Source: Gammaproteobacteria bacterium
Lineage (GTDB): Bacteria > Pseudomonadota > Gammaproteobacteria > PIVX01
Length of the DNA stretch: 32,970 nucleotides
NCBI GenBank assembly: GCA_003353785.1
Contig: PIVX01000019.1
Location: 1-32,970 of the forward strand
Reading direction: 5' to 3'
Shown: in pieces, positions 25,753 through 32,970 of the stretch
How positions within the stretch are numbered: position 1 is the stretch's first letter
Layout of the letters: each line of letters begins with the position of its first letter
Translations under genes and position numbers: made by a program
The notes under the pieces: generated by a model
The model's database searches: none
What the model was told of the DNA's origin: nothing
Seen by the model: only the letters and a program-made list of their open reading frames with translations

Positions 25753-27645
25753 CTATCTATCCATTACTGAACCACTAGTTATCATATTATCAAATTTTAT
25801 TTTAGGCGCATTGTAAGTATAAATATTACTACTATCCTCAGCTAAAGTATTTCTAACTGATTTTGCTTGAATATCTACTCTAGCATCATCATAAGTCTTT
25901 ACATACGCTATATCTGTTCTCAAAAATCTACCATTAAAATGTGCATATTCATTTATGTCTATATCTATAGTTGAAACACGACCAGCTATTTGAGCAAATG
26001 CTTTATCTGTCCCGGTAATTTTTAAATATTCACCGTCATTCCAAAATAATTTTAACCATGCACAGTCTGACATATTTAACTTCGTCAGTTTTACCTTTCC
26101 TTCGATAATAGCAAATATTGAATCTTGTATATTAATACTTAAATCATTGCTGTTTAATTTATTAAAATACACTCCCCCTTCGCCATGCAGATTAAGATTT
26201 CTAATGTTGATTGAGCCTAAGACACTGATCATTTTTTTAGATTCCAATTCTAAATTTAGCACTTTTTTTGTATTAGAATAAATAGTAGCTGAACCTTGAT
26301 AATAGATTGAATGTAAATCCCTAGTATTTATTACTAAATATATTGGCGTAATAGAATTAGTTTTTGTTGGCTTAGTGATAGTAATTAGATCATCGTCTCT
26401 ATCGATTTTGACATCACGTAACTCAACTGGATTACCTTTAAATGCAACAACTGGATCTTCTTTATTGTGAACCAATTTTAAACCCATATCTCCATGCACT
26501 TTAATTTCACGGATCACAATGTTATTAGGAAGCTTAAGACCTAGTAAGTCATCAGCATATACTAAATTATTTTTCATGAGTTCGGAATCATTACCCCATC
26601 CAAAATTATTAGCGTACACTATAGTTATACCTTGATAGTTTATTGAATGTATATTTTTCGTATTAACTATCAAAAGGCTAGGAGCAATACTTTTATAAAA
26701 TTTTGGTTTACTAATAACTATTAGTGCACCTTTCTTATCAATCTTTATATTCTCTAAATCAGCATCATTCCCAGTAAAAGATATTGTTGGATCTGTATCA
26801 CTATTGATACGATGTAATTCTATATCACCTATTACTTTGATCTTATACGCAACACCATCATTAGGAGTAATGTTGTTCCCTATTTCATAAGCATTCATTG
26901 GAATATTGGTATTATTTTTTTTATAATCATTATTTTTTTTCTTACGACTAGTTCTCTTCATATAAAAGGTAGTTACTCCATTGTCATTCATTGAGTGAAC
27001 ATTTTTTGTATTAACTATCATAAGGGTAGGAGCAATACTTTTATAAAATTTTGGTTTACTAACAACTATTAATTCACCTTTCTTATCAACCTTTATATTC
27101 TCTAAATCAGCATCATTCCCAGTAAAAGATATTGTTGGATCTGTATCACTTTTGATACGATGTAATTCTATATCACCTATTACTTTGATCTTATACACAA
27201 TACCATCATTGGGAGTAATGTTGCTTCCTATTTCATAAGCATTCATTGAAATATTGGTACTATTATTTATTATATTACGACTAGTTCTCTTCGAATAAAA
27301 GGTAATTACTCCATTGTTATTCATTGAGTGAACATTTTTTGTATTAACTATCAAGAATATTGTAGCAACAGAATTATATGCTTTAGACATACTAATCGTT
27401 ATTAAACCATCGTCTTTTTCAATTTCAATATTTTCTAAATCAGCATCATTGCCAGTAAAAGCTACGGTTGGATCTATATCACTTTTGATATGATGTATCT
27501 TTATATCTCCTATTACATGGATTTTATAAATAACCCCATCATTTGGTGTTATCTGACCTAATAAGGTACTAGCACGAAAATGTTGTGCTCCATTACATAT
27601 ATTTACTAATAAAGCACAACTAAATAGTAAGAAGATCCTTTTCAT
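25753..27645 (-). CDS. secreted protein of tandem GIN (DUF2807-like) beta-repeats
   Basis: A 630-residue exported protein with signal peptide MKRIFLLFSCALLVNICNGA. Four related units of about 110-116 residues follow, each beginning near NDGVxYKIKVIGDI, passing FTGNDADLENIxIxK and ending VNTKNxHSMNxxGxxTFY. The last ~170 residues are more divergent but have the same beta-helix-like rhythm (LTKLNMSDCAWLKLFWNDGE). The pattern fits the GIN domain (DUF2807, 'auto-transporter adhesin head' in family names), which is found in surface and periplasmic proteins of unknown function. AAAGGA stands 10 bases before the ATG. Units 2 and 3 are almost identical in DNA, a recent duplication. No anchor or barrel is present, so it is soluble or partner-bound. 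Confidence 0.75.
   Translation of the reverse strand: MKRIFLLFSCALLVNICNGAQHFRASTLLGQITPNDGVIYKIHVIGDIKIHHIKSDIDPTVAFTGNDADLENIEIEKDDGLITISMSKAYNSVATIFLIVNTKNVHSMNNNGVITFYSKRTSRNIINNSTNISMNAYEIGSNITPNDGIVYKIKVIGDIELHRIKSDTDPTISFTGNDADLENIKVDKKGELIVVSKPKFYKSIAPTLMIVNTKNVHSMNDNGVTTFYMKRTSRKKKNNDYKKNNTNIPMNAYEIGNNITPNDGVAYKIKVIGDIELHRINSDTDPTISFTGNDADLENIKIDKKGALIVISKPKFYKSIAPSLLIVNTKNIHSINYQGITIVYANNFGWGNDSELMKNNLVYADDLLGLKLPNNIVIREIKVHGDMGLKLVHNKEDPVVAFKGNPVELRDVKIDRDDDLITITKPTKTNSITPIYLVINTRDLHSIYYQGSATIYSNTKKVLNLELESKKMISVLGSINIRNLNLHGEGGVYFNKLNSNDLSINIQDSIFAIIEGKVKLTKLNMSDCAWLKLFWNDGEYLKITGTDKAFAQIAGRVSTIDIDINEYAHFNGRFLRTDIAYVKTYDDARVDIQAKSVRNTLAEDSSNIYTYNAPKIKFDNMITSGSVMDR
26660..27240 (-). 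repeat. recent in-gene duplication with 348-bp period
   Basis: The segment around 26681-26890 recurs at 27029-27238 with only scattered changes, an offset of 348 bases or 116 codons. A third, more diverged copy lies about 333 bases (111 codons) further towards the gene start. Such near-identical in-frame copies can expand or contract by recombination. Confidence 0.85.
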
Positions 27646-28010
27646 TCTTAATATTTCCTTTAGTCAATAGATCAATTTAAAAATCATTATAATCAAAAGT
27701 ATAGCATCAAATAAAATATATACAGTAAGTTTAAACTAAAATTACTTAAACAGAATTAGGGATACATAATGAACAATAAAGTATATAAGACATTAATTTA
27801 TAAAGTAATCTAATTTAATACTACGTTTAATTTCTTGCTATAAAATTTATTTCAATACTATATATATTAAAATATTTGACTTTAAAATCTACTTTCTCGC
27901 ACAATAACAGAGAAACACTATACTTCTTCGCTTCTTGACATACTTGATGTGTAAATGAAACTAAAAATATTTTAACTAGACAATGATGTTAGAATATTGC
28001 TCATTTTATA
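27646..28010. other. intergenic, nothing recognised
   Basis: Very AT-rich sequence upstream of the GIN-repeat gene. No ORF with support, terminator or RNA gene is seen. Confidence 0.5.
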
Positions 28011-28106
28011 GATAATTTACATATAAATATATCAGATGAAGTATTAGATGATTTAATAGGATAAGCACAGATAGAGGAAGATATTTTTGGTAAAGAAGGT
28101 TTTTAA
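28011..28106 (+). pseudogene. IS256-family (mutator-type) transposase N-terminal remnant
   Basis: The plus-strand frame reads DNLHINISDEVLDDLIG, a stop, then AQIEEDIFGKEGF and a stop. The part LDDLIGxAxxxEDIFGKEGx matches the N-terminus of IS256-type transposases, where GKxGLLKxLTKxLxE follows. One nonsense codon and the abrupt end show that it is a relic. The sequence that follows is a terminal-repeat-like block. Confidence 0.6.
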
Positions 28107-28150
28107 TACTAACTTTCTAGGTGTTTACACACTAGGATTACTCTTCCTTG
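28101..28150 (+). repeat. IS-end-like repeat, copy 1
   Basis: The block TTTTAATACTAACTTTCTAG with GTGTTTACACAC after it matches 31570-31618 in the same orientation. The TTTACACAC core is like that of IS256-family ends. It overlaps the 3' end of the inverse-autotransporter gene. Confidence 0.7.
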
Positions 28151-31100
28151 ATAGTGCCTAAAACTCTTCTTATAGCGTCTCCATCTCCAGCAGAGAATGA
28201 ACTATGTCTTTTTCTTTTATTCATAGCTTTGTTTATATATTTGGATTTATTATTAGAAAAATTTATTGCAGAAAAACTATTAGACTGCTTCATTTTAAGT
28301 TTCTTATTTTCCAATTGTAATTGTTCATACTGCTTAGATAATTCTATTCCTTTACTCTCCTCTTTTAATAGACTAGCTTCATAATCCTGTACTGTCTTTG
28401 TCAATTCCCTCTCATTATATTCTAAAGTAGCCATTTTCATTTTCATTTTATAAACATCTTCTTCTACATCATCGCACAGCGTGTCAAACTTCTGGCTCAA
28501 GTTTGTATAATTTCGTTTATATTCAGATAAGTTATTTTGCAAACGATCTACTTTATCAACTAAAACCTTCTCTCTACCAAGCGATTGATTTACTTTAAGT
28601 TGTTCTTCTAGTAATTGTTCTTCCATCTCATTCTTATCACGCTCCAATTTTCTCTTCTCCACAACATCAATAGAACCACTAGCAGCTAGTTCCATTTCTG
28701 AAATTTTAGATTGAAGGTCAGTTACTTGAGATTCAAAAAACTTACGACCTTGCATCTCCAACTGTAAATCACTTGCTACGTCTCCATATGATTGCATTGC
28801 TTCTTCATGCTGCTTATTAACTTTCTTTAATTGTTTCGCGAAATCTTTTTCTTTTCTTAATGCAGTTTCCTTAACATTTTCTAATTTATTCTCTAGAGCT
28901 CCTGCATACTCCACTATTTCTATAACTTTCTTTTGACTTTCTTGAAGCTCATTATCAATAATATTTATTTCATCTGTTAGATCCTCTAGCTCCGCTTTTT
29001 GCTCCTCTAAAGCAGATTCTATCTCTTTTTCTAATCTATTATTTACCTCAAGCTCCATAAACGCTCTAGTATTCTCTAAATCATTCTTAGCATTCTCTAA
29101 CTCATTCTTAGCATCCTCTAAATCATCCTTAGTGTACTCCAAATCATCCTCTAACTCATCTACATATGTATCATAACTAGATATCTTGTCAGTAAGTTTA
29201 TCTACGCATGTTGCAGACTTACGCAGCTTTTCCTGTAAGTCTTTCTCGACAGACTTAGCTTTCTGTTTGGCTTCCTTCAATTCAGATTGAATATTATCAC
29301 GTTCTTTCTGCGCTTTTTCCAAGCCTTGTTGGGCGAGTGCAGATTTCTGTTTATGTTTTTTCAATTCCTGACTTAATTTTCTATGAACCTTCTTGGAATC
29401 TCCTAGTGAATCCTGTAGTTGTTGCTCTCTAATAGTATGTTCTTCGTTGAGCTTATCAACTTCTTTAGTATGTTTTTTCCTGGCAACATCCAGATTTTGC
29501 TGTGCCAAACTAGATACTTCCTGTGCATTTTTCAAATCTTTTTCCAAATCACTAACTTGATTAACAGATTTTTTTCTAGCCGTCTCCAATTTTTGCTGCA
29601 CTAATTCAGTTTCCCTCTTTGCTGTTTTTATTTTTTCTTCTAATTCTTTCTCCTTATTAGCAACTTCCTCCTGTAACTCCTTCTTCTTCTGTTTAAAATT
29701 ACGCTCAAGCTCTGATACTTTCTGTTGTCCATCAGCATAGTCTTTTTCAGATTTTTTTAACTCAGATGTTAATTGATTTTTTTCACTTTGATGCTGCTGC
29801 TGAGATTTATCATATTCTATTTTTTTGTTCTCACAATTTTGTTTAGCTTTTTGTAGTTGTTTATCTAATTGTTCTTTCTTCTTAGTAGATTTATTCTTAA
29901 AACGTTTTGATTCATCTTTCAATTTTTTGTTTAATCCCTCAATTTTATCTTTAGCATCTTGCAAGGCTTTAATTCTATCTTTAGCATCTTGCAAGTCTTT
30001 TAATGCCTTCTCTTTATCCGGATCTGTAACAATCTTACTCGGATGCTTAATGTCAGCACCTGAAACACCATTTAATAATCCTAGCACTCGCACCTCTCTT
30101 TCATCACTGACCATATCATCTTTAGCAGATATACTCATATTAGGATTGAATTTCTTAAGATTAAATATCCGCCCACCTTCGATGAAAAGAAATAATACAT
30201 GTTTTTCTTTTGATATGTTTTTTCCAGCAAGTTTTTTAAGTTTTTGTGTTATTTTCGAATCTTCTGAGGTGAAACTCGCATCTCTTACTTCTATTATCTC
30301 TCCGTTACTTATTTCAACCATGGTTACTTTTCCACCATCAAGATCCGCAACAAATACTACTTTATTGCCCTTTACTACATTTGGAAGTTTCAATGTAGCA
30401 ACTACCTTTCCTGGCTGCCCTATGGCCATAACAGCATCGATATCACGAATGGGAATAATATTCATTTTCTTTTCAAGTCTAGTTAGTCTTATATGTTTTT
30501 TAGCACTCTTATCGAAGTTATATCCTACAGTGATACCTCCAAAAAACACGGTTTTTCGTTGGTTGTCATAACTTACTTCAGCATCTAATTGCAAGAAATC
30601 AAAGAGTTGGTAAGCGATTACTCCTCTTACTCCATTTCTGGTTTCAATATATTTATCAGAGCTAGCAAAGCGAAAATATGCAGCTCTAATGGTCAAATCT
30701 GGAAAGCGTGGTAATTGTGTACCAATATCTATATCAAATCCTGGAAGTGCCTGCTCCACCTCTTTAGACGACAGTAATTCAACATCTAGTGTCGAACCTG
30801 ATTTATGATAATGAGAAGTTTTTCTTTCTGGAGAAGTTTGAAATTCTTGTTTCTTTGGCAGATATACATTGACCCTAAATTCAAAGAATTCCCTAAACCA
30901 TTCAGCACCTATGGTAGTCTGGTGAATGGTGTTATTCTTTGATGAACTTCTGATATCATAGAAACCATATAAACCAAAAATATTGTTTCTAATCAAATGA
31001 CGAATACCAATCCCAAAGTTTCCTTCAAGAGCCTTTCTGGTATCAGACATTCCTATTAATGATAAATGAATGATGGAATTTGAATGTTCGTATAGAGGAA

Positions 31101-31281
31101 TTAAAGCAGCTGGACGCACTATTCCTCTTCTATTACCTATTTTGCCTTCCATTTGAATTCTTGGACTATATTTCTTATAGTTTTCTGTAGCAGAATAGAT
31201 AGTTAAAGGTAATAGTAATGTATAAACCAGTATGTGAGATAAGAAATGTTTGTATTTTGCCATATTAACCATATTATACAT
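28138..31281 (-). CDS. inverse autotransporter (intimin-type) beta-domain protein with long coiled-coil passenger
   Basis: A 1047-residue protein. A signal sequence (VYTLLLPLTIYSA) ends near residue 31. Residues about 40-260 form an IAT/intimin-type beta-barrel: FGIGIRHLIRNNIFGLYGFY, then DIRSSSKNN, GAEWFREFFEFRVNVYLP and VSYDNQRKTVFFGGITVGYN. Residues 260-400 are a linker with beta-strand character. From about 410 to 985 the sequence is almost continuous coiled coil rich in K, E, Q and L, with short tandem repeats (LQDAKDRIKALQDAKDKI; DDLEDAKNELENAKNDLENT). A basic tail with SAGDGDAIRRVLGTIKEE ends it. In the family the C-terminal passenger reaches the surface, usually as Ig-like domains; a coiled-coil passenger is unusual. 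Starts at ATG 31281, 31272 or 31263 are possible. Confidence 0.78.
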   Translation of the reverse strand: MYNMVNMAKYKHFLSHILVYTLLLPLTIYSATENYKKYSPRIQMEGKIGNRRGIVRPAALIPLYEHSNSIIHLSLIGMSDTRKALEGNFGIGIRHLIRNNIFGLYGFYDIRSSSKNNTIHQTTIGAEWFREFFEFRVNVYLPKKQEFQTSPERKTSHYHKSGSTLDVELLSSKEVEQALPGFDIDIGTQLPRFPDLTIRAAYFRFASSDKYIETRNGVRGVIAYQLFDFLQLDAEVSYDNQRKTVFFGGITVGYNFDKSAKKHIRLTRLEKKMNIIPIRDIDAVMAIGQPGKVVATLKLPNVVKGNKVVFVADLDGGKVTMVEISNGEIIEVRDASFTSEDSKITQKLKKLAGKNISKEKHVLFLFIEGGRIFNLKKFNPNMSISAKDDMVSDEREVRVLGLLNGVSGADIKHPSKIVTDPDKEKALKDLQDAKDRIKALQDAKDKIEGLNKKLKDESKRFKNKSTKKKEQLDKQLQKAKQNCENKKIEYDKSQQQHQSEKNQLTSELKKSEKDYADGQQKVSELERNFKQKKKELQEEVANKEKELEEKIKTAKRETELVQQKLETARKKSVNQVSDLEKDLKNAQEVSSLAQQNLDVARKKHTKEVDKLNEEHTIREQQLQDSLGDSKKVHRKLSQELKKHKQKSALAQQGLEKAQKERDNIQSELKEAKQKAKSVEKDLQEKLRKSATCVDKLTDKISSYDTYVDELEDDLEYTKDDLEDAKNELENAKNDLENTRAFMELEVNNRLEKEIESALEEQKAELEDLTDEINIIDNELQESQKKVIEIVEYAGALENKLENVKETALRKEKDFAKQLKKVNKQHEEAMQSYGDVASDLQLEMQGRKFFESQVTDLQSKISEMELAASGSIDVVEKRKLERDKNEMEEQLLEEQLKVNQSLGREKVLVDKVDRLQNNLSEYKRNYTNLSQKFDTLCDDVEEDVYKMKMKMATLEYNERELTKTVQDYEASLLKEESKGIELSKQYEQLQLENKKLKMKQSNSFSAINFSNNKSKYINKAMNKRKRHSSFSAGDGDAIRRVLGTIKEE

Positions 31282-31569
31282 ACCATTGTAACATACATTA
31301 ACATAATTGCCTACAAATTAATCATCAAGGGCAATTAAAGCTTACAAGGGAGACACTACGTGGCAATTGGGTGCTAATTTAACTATTAGTATTCTAATAT
31401 AATTCTATGTCTTTGATAGTTCGCTAATACACAGCCATACCGCATTATGCATGTTGCTATAATTTATTGGAAAATTTAGTTTGGTATTTCTATAGGCTCT
31501 AATAAATGCTTTTAGCTACAGTCTATTGTTGCAATATTATTCTGTTCATGAGAAATTAGTAAAATAGAC

Positions 31570-31618
31570 TTTTAATGCTGACTTTCTAGATGGTTACACA
31601 CTTAGGATGATACTCTCC
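31570..31618 (+). repeat. IS-end-like repeat, copy 2
   Basis: Direct-orientation match of 28101-28150 (CTTTCTAG, GGTTACACAC, TTAGGAT and CTCTCCT shared). Together the two copies bracket the inverse autotransporter gene. Confidence 0.7.
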
Positions 31619-31639
31619 TATCTTGGGTGGCTGCTACGA

Positions 31640-31771
31640 GCTAGTAATAATTGTATTTGTTGACATCTGCTCCTTGCTATCCTTAACAAGCCCCGCAACC
31701 TTGTTTGTTTTTGCAAGACATGGCTTATATCATCCATCATCAGTACTAGATTTTACTGCATGAATGATAAT
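31640..31771 (-). mobile_element. decayed IS200/IS605-type element end
   Basis: The plus strand 31722-31771 is the fourth copy of the left-end-like repeat. On the minus strand it starts TATCATTCATGCAGTAAAAT. Below it a stretch with GATGTCAACAA near 31660 is a weak right-end candidate. No transposase part is recognised. Confidence 0.45.
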
Positions 31772-31816
31772 AATAATTTAATCTTATGGCTTTTACACAA
31801 AACTACTAACAGGCTC

Positions 31817-32970
31817 TTAACTCCAAATATCCTGATAGTCTTGATAAACATTCCTAACATTGCCTACATTATTATCGTCTTTATATTTATCATTAACTAT
31901 TTTCATCACTGCTTCATAGTTAAGATTTTCATATTCTTTTTTTGGCTCTTCAAAATTAGTTGTACCTAATATTAAATCCCTAGCCATATTTGCTTCTGGA
32001 CTTGCTTTTTTCATTTGTTTTTGTTTTTGTTGTATCTGCTCTATCAAACTAAGAGCTTTTTTCTTCTTAGGTTTCTTCCGTTTATTTTTAGTCTTATTTA
32101 ATTTTTTACCTTTTTGAATGGACTGTAAGAAATTCATTCTTCCACCACCTAATCCTGGCTTAGCTTTTTTAGGAGCATTTTTAGCTGCTAACCTTCTTTG
32201 CTTCTCTTTGATAATGAGCATAGGATTTTTACCCTCTCTCATCATTGTTTCTAACTCATCTCCTGTTTTCCCTCTCAGATCTGCTTTAGCTTTTCTTAAT
32301 TTATCTCTCTCTGCATTTTGCTGAGCTAATATTCTATTTTGAGCTGCTTGCTGATCTTCAAACCTACCTATTTTACGTCTTTGAATTTCTGCTACTACTA
32401 AAGGATTTTTATCATTTTCTGCTGTATTTTTGTCATAATCTAATAATTCTACATTTGTTACCCTTGCCTCACTTCGAATTGTACTGTTGAACAACATTTT
32501 TTTAAGCCTAGGAGGTTTTCCTTCTAAAGATTCTAATGCACCATCCCATGAATATGCTTTACCTGTATGTACTACCACTTTTTTCTTTTCATCTTTTTTA
32601 TTTACTGGGGCTTTTTTACCAAGCTTCTCTTTCAATAATGCATGCATCTTCTTCCTAACTTCTGCCGGATCTTCTTCCGTTTCTACCTTGACTGGGTTGT
32701 TATCTCCTTTTAAGAGACGTTCTTTAGCAGCTGCGTCTGCTTTACGCTTTCTTTCTTCTCTTGCTTTTCTTATTTCTGCTGCAGCATCAGTTTTCTGAAG
32801 ACTACTATGAACGTCATCATCTTCATCATCTGCATAAAGCAGTCTTCTATCTACAATTTTTTGGATCTTAGTTGGTTTTTTATTAGCTTTTTTAATCTTA
32901 TCTTTTTGAGATACTTTATCTTCCTTAACTAATACTCTTTTTTGTTTACCATCTTCATCAGTCACCCATA
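31817..32970 (-). CDS. WH2-motif, highly basic candidate actin-binding protein, 5' end outside window
   Basis: The frame is open to the right edge; GTG 32965 is the only start-like codon and lacks visible upstream sequence, so the gene is probably cut. At least 382 residues, very rich in K, R, E and Q, with long helical low-complexity stretches and no cleavable signal in view. Residues 277-292, counted from that GTG, read MNFLQSIQKGKKLNKT, directly after GLGGGR. This fits the WH2 consensus (LLxxIxxGxxLKKT) that binds actin monomers. A weaker second copy may be LSLIEQIQQKQKQMKK at 305-320. The protein ends in YQDYQDIWS, an acidic, Trp-containing tail reminiscent of the A segment in WASP-like WCA regions. 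An actin-directed effector is inferred. Confidence 0.6.
   Translation of the reverse strand, partial: WVTDEDGKQKRVLVKEDKVSQKDKIKKANKKPTKIQKIVDRRLLYADDEDDDVHSSLQKTDAAAEIRKAREERKRKADAAAKERLLKGDNNPVKVETEEDPAEVRKKMHALLKEKLGKKAPVNKKDEKKKVVVHTGKAYSWDGALESLEGKPPRLKKMLFNSTIRSEARVTNVELLDYDKNTAENDKNPLVVAEIQRRKIGRFEDQQAAQNRILAQQNAERDKLRKAKADLRGKTGDELETMMREGKNPMLIIKEKQRRLAAKNAPKKAKPGLGGGRMNFLQSIQKGKKLNKTKNKRKKPKKKKALSLIEQIQQKQKQMKKASPEANMARDLILGTTNFEEPKKEYENLNYEAVMKIVNDKYKDDNNVGNVRNVYQDYQDIWS

Larger units (their letters stand above)
31282..31816. other. intergenic with IS remnants
   Basis: Two mobile-element relics are visible: the IS256-end-like copy at 31570-31618 and a left-end-like IS605-type repeat at 31722-31771. 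The first 290 bases hold nothing recognised; the promoter for the inverse autotransporter gene is presumably here but I see no clear match. Confidence 0.5.

Noticed and set aside
29085..29150. Short tandem repeats considered as CRISPR or VNTR
   Set aside because: They are in-frame heptad-type repeats (DLEDAKNELENAKNDLEN) of the coiled coil; no spacers, no cas genes.
29825..30571. 248-codon plus-strand frame rich in Ser, Phe and Leu inside the autotransporter gene
   Set aside because: Composition is what the complement of a K/E-rich coiled coil gives; no Shine-Dalgarno and no family.
28138..31281. Reading the coiled-coil protein as an SMC-like ATPase or a myosin-like protein
   Set aside because: No Walker motifs; the N-terminus is a signal plus beta-barrel-type sequence.

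Overview
This window is AT-rich chromosomal DNA (roughly one third G+C, judged by eye) from a Gram-negative bacterium, most likely a host-associated gammaproteobacterium. The evidence is a gamma-type RpoH, an EpmA (GenX/PoxA) next to a SUF operon, an E. coli-type thymidine kinase and two periplasmic L,D-transpeptidases. I cannot name the genus. Decayed insertion sequences, long non-coding gaps and several eukaryote-interaction-type proteins suggest an intracellular bacterium, for example of amoebae or other protists; that lifestyle is inference.

Layout. 1-2900: the 5' end of an unknown gene at the left edge, a small membrane-anchored hypothetical, and a secreted hypothetical with a duplicated ~100-bp repeat on both sides of it. 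2905-8228: MFS transporter, thymidine kinase (tdk), a two-gene set of L,D-transpeptidases, and a PiT phosphate transporter. 8335-11694: a cluster of decayed IS200/IS605-family (TnpB-type) elements around a secreted DUF1460 amidase-like protein, a methyltransferase with a signal peptide, and an RRM RNA-binding protein. 11699-17179: 3-hydroxyisobutyryl-CoA hydrolase, a membrane-tethered NB-ARC/TPR STAND NTPase, RpoH, a candidate small RNA with its own promoter and terminator, and a second RRM protein. 17614-25219: a PheC-like periplasmic protein, then a compact minus-strand operon rrf2-sufB-sufC-sufD-sufS-sufU-epmA, with a promoter and a dyad operator candidate upstream. 25753-32970: three surface or effector-like genes on the minus strand: a secreted protein of tandem GIN (DUF2807-like) repeats, an inverse-autotransporter (intimin-type) beta-barrel with a very long coiled-coil passenger, and a basic protein, cut by the right edge, with a WH2-type actin-binding motif.

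The housekeeping part is coherent: Fe-S cluster assembly under an Rrf2 regulator, EF-P modification, heat-shock sigma factor, wall cross-linking, phosphate and nucleoside supply. The most unusual part is the right-hand block (GIN repeats, IAT coiled coil, WH2 protein) together with the NB-ARC/TPR protein: a set of candidate host-interaction factors, some bordered by IS remnants (IS200/IS605 TnpB type and an IS256-type transposase N-terminus). No CRISPR array, rRNA or intact tRNA gene was seen.
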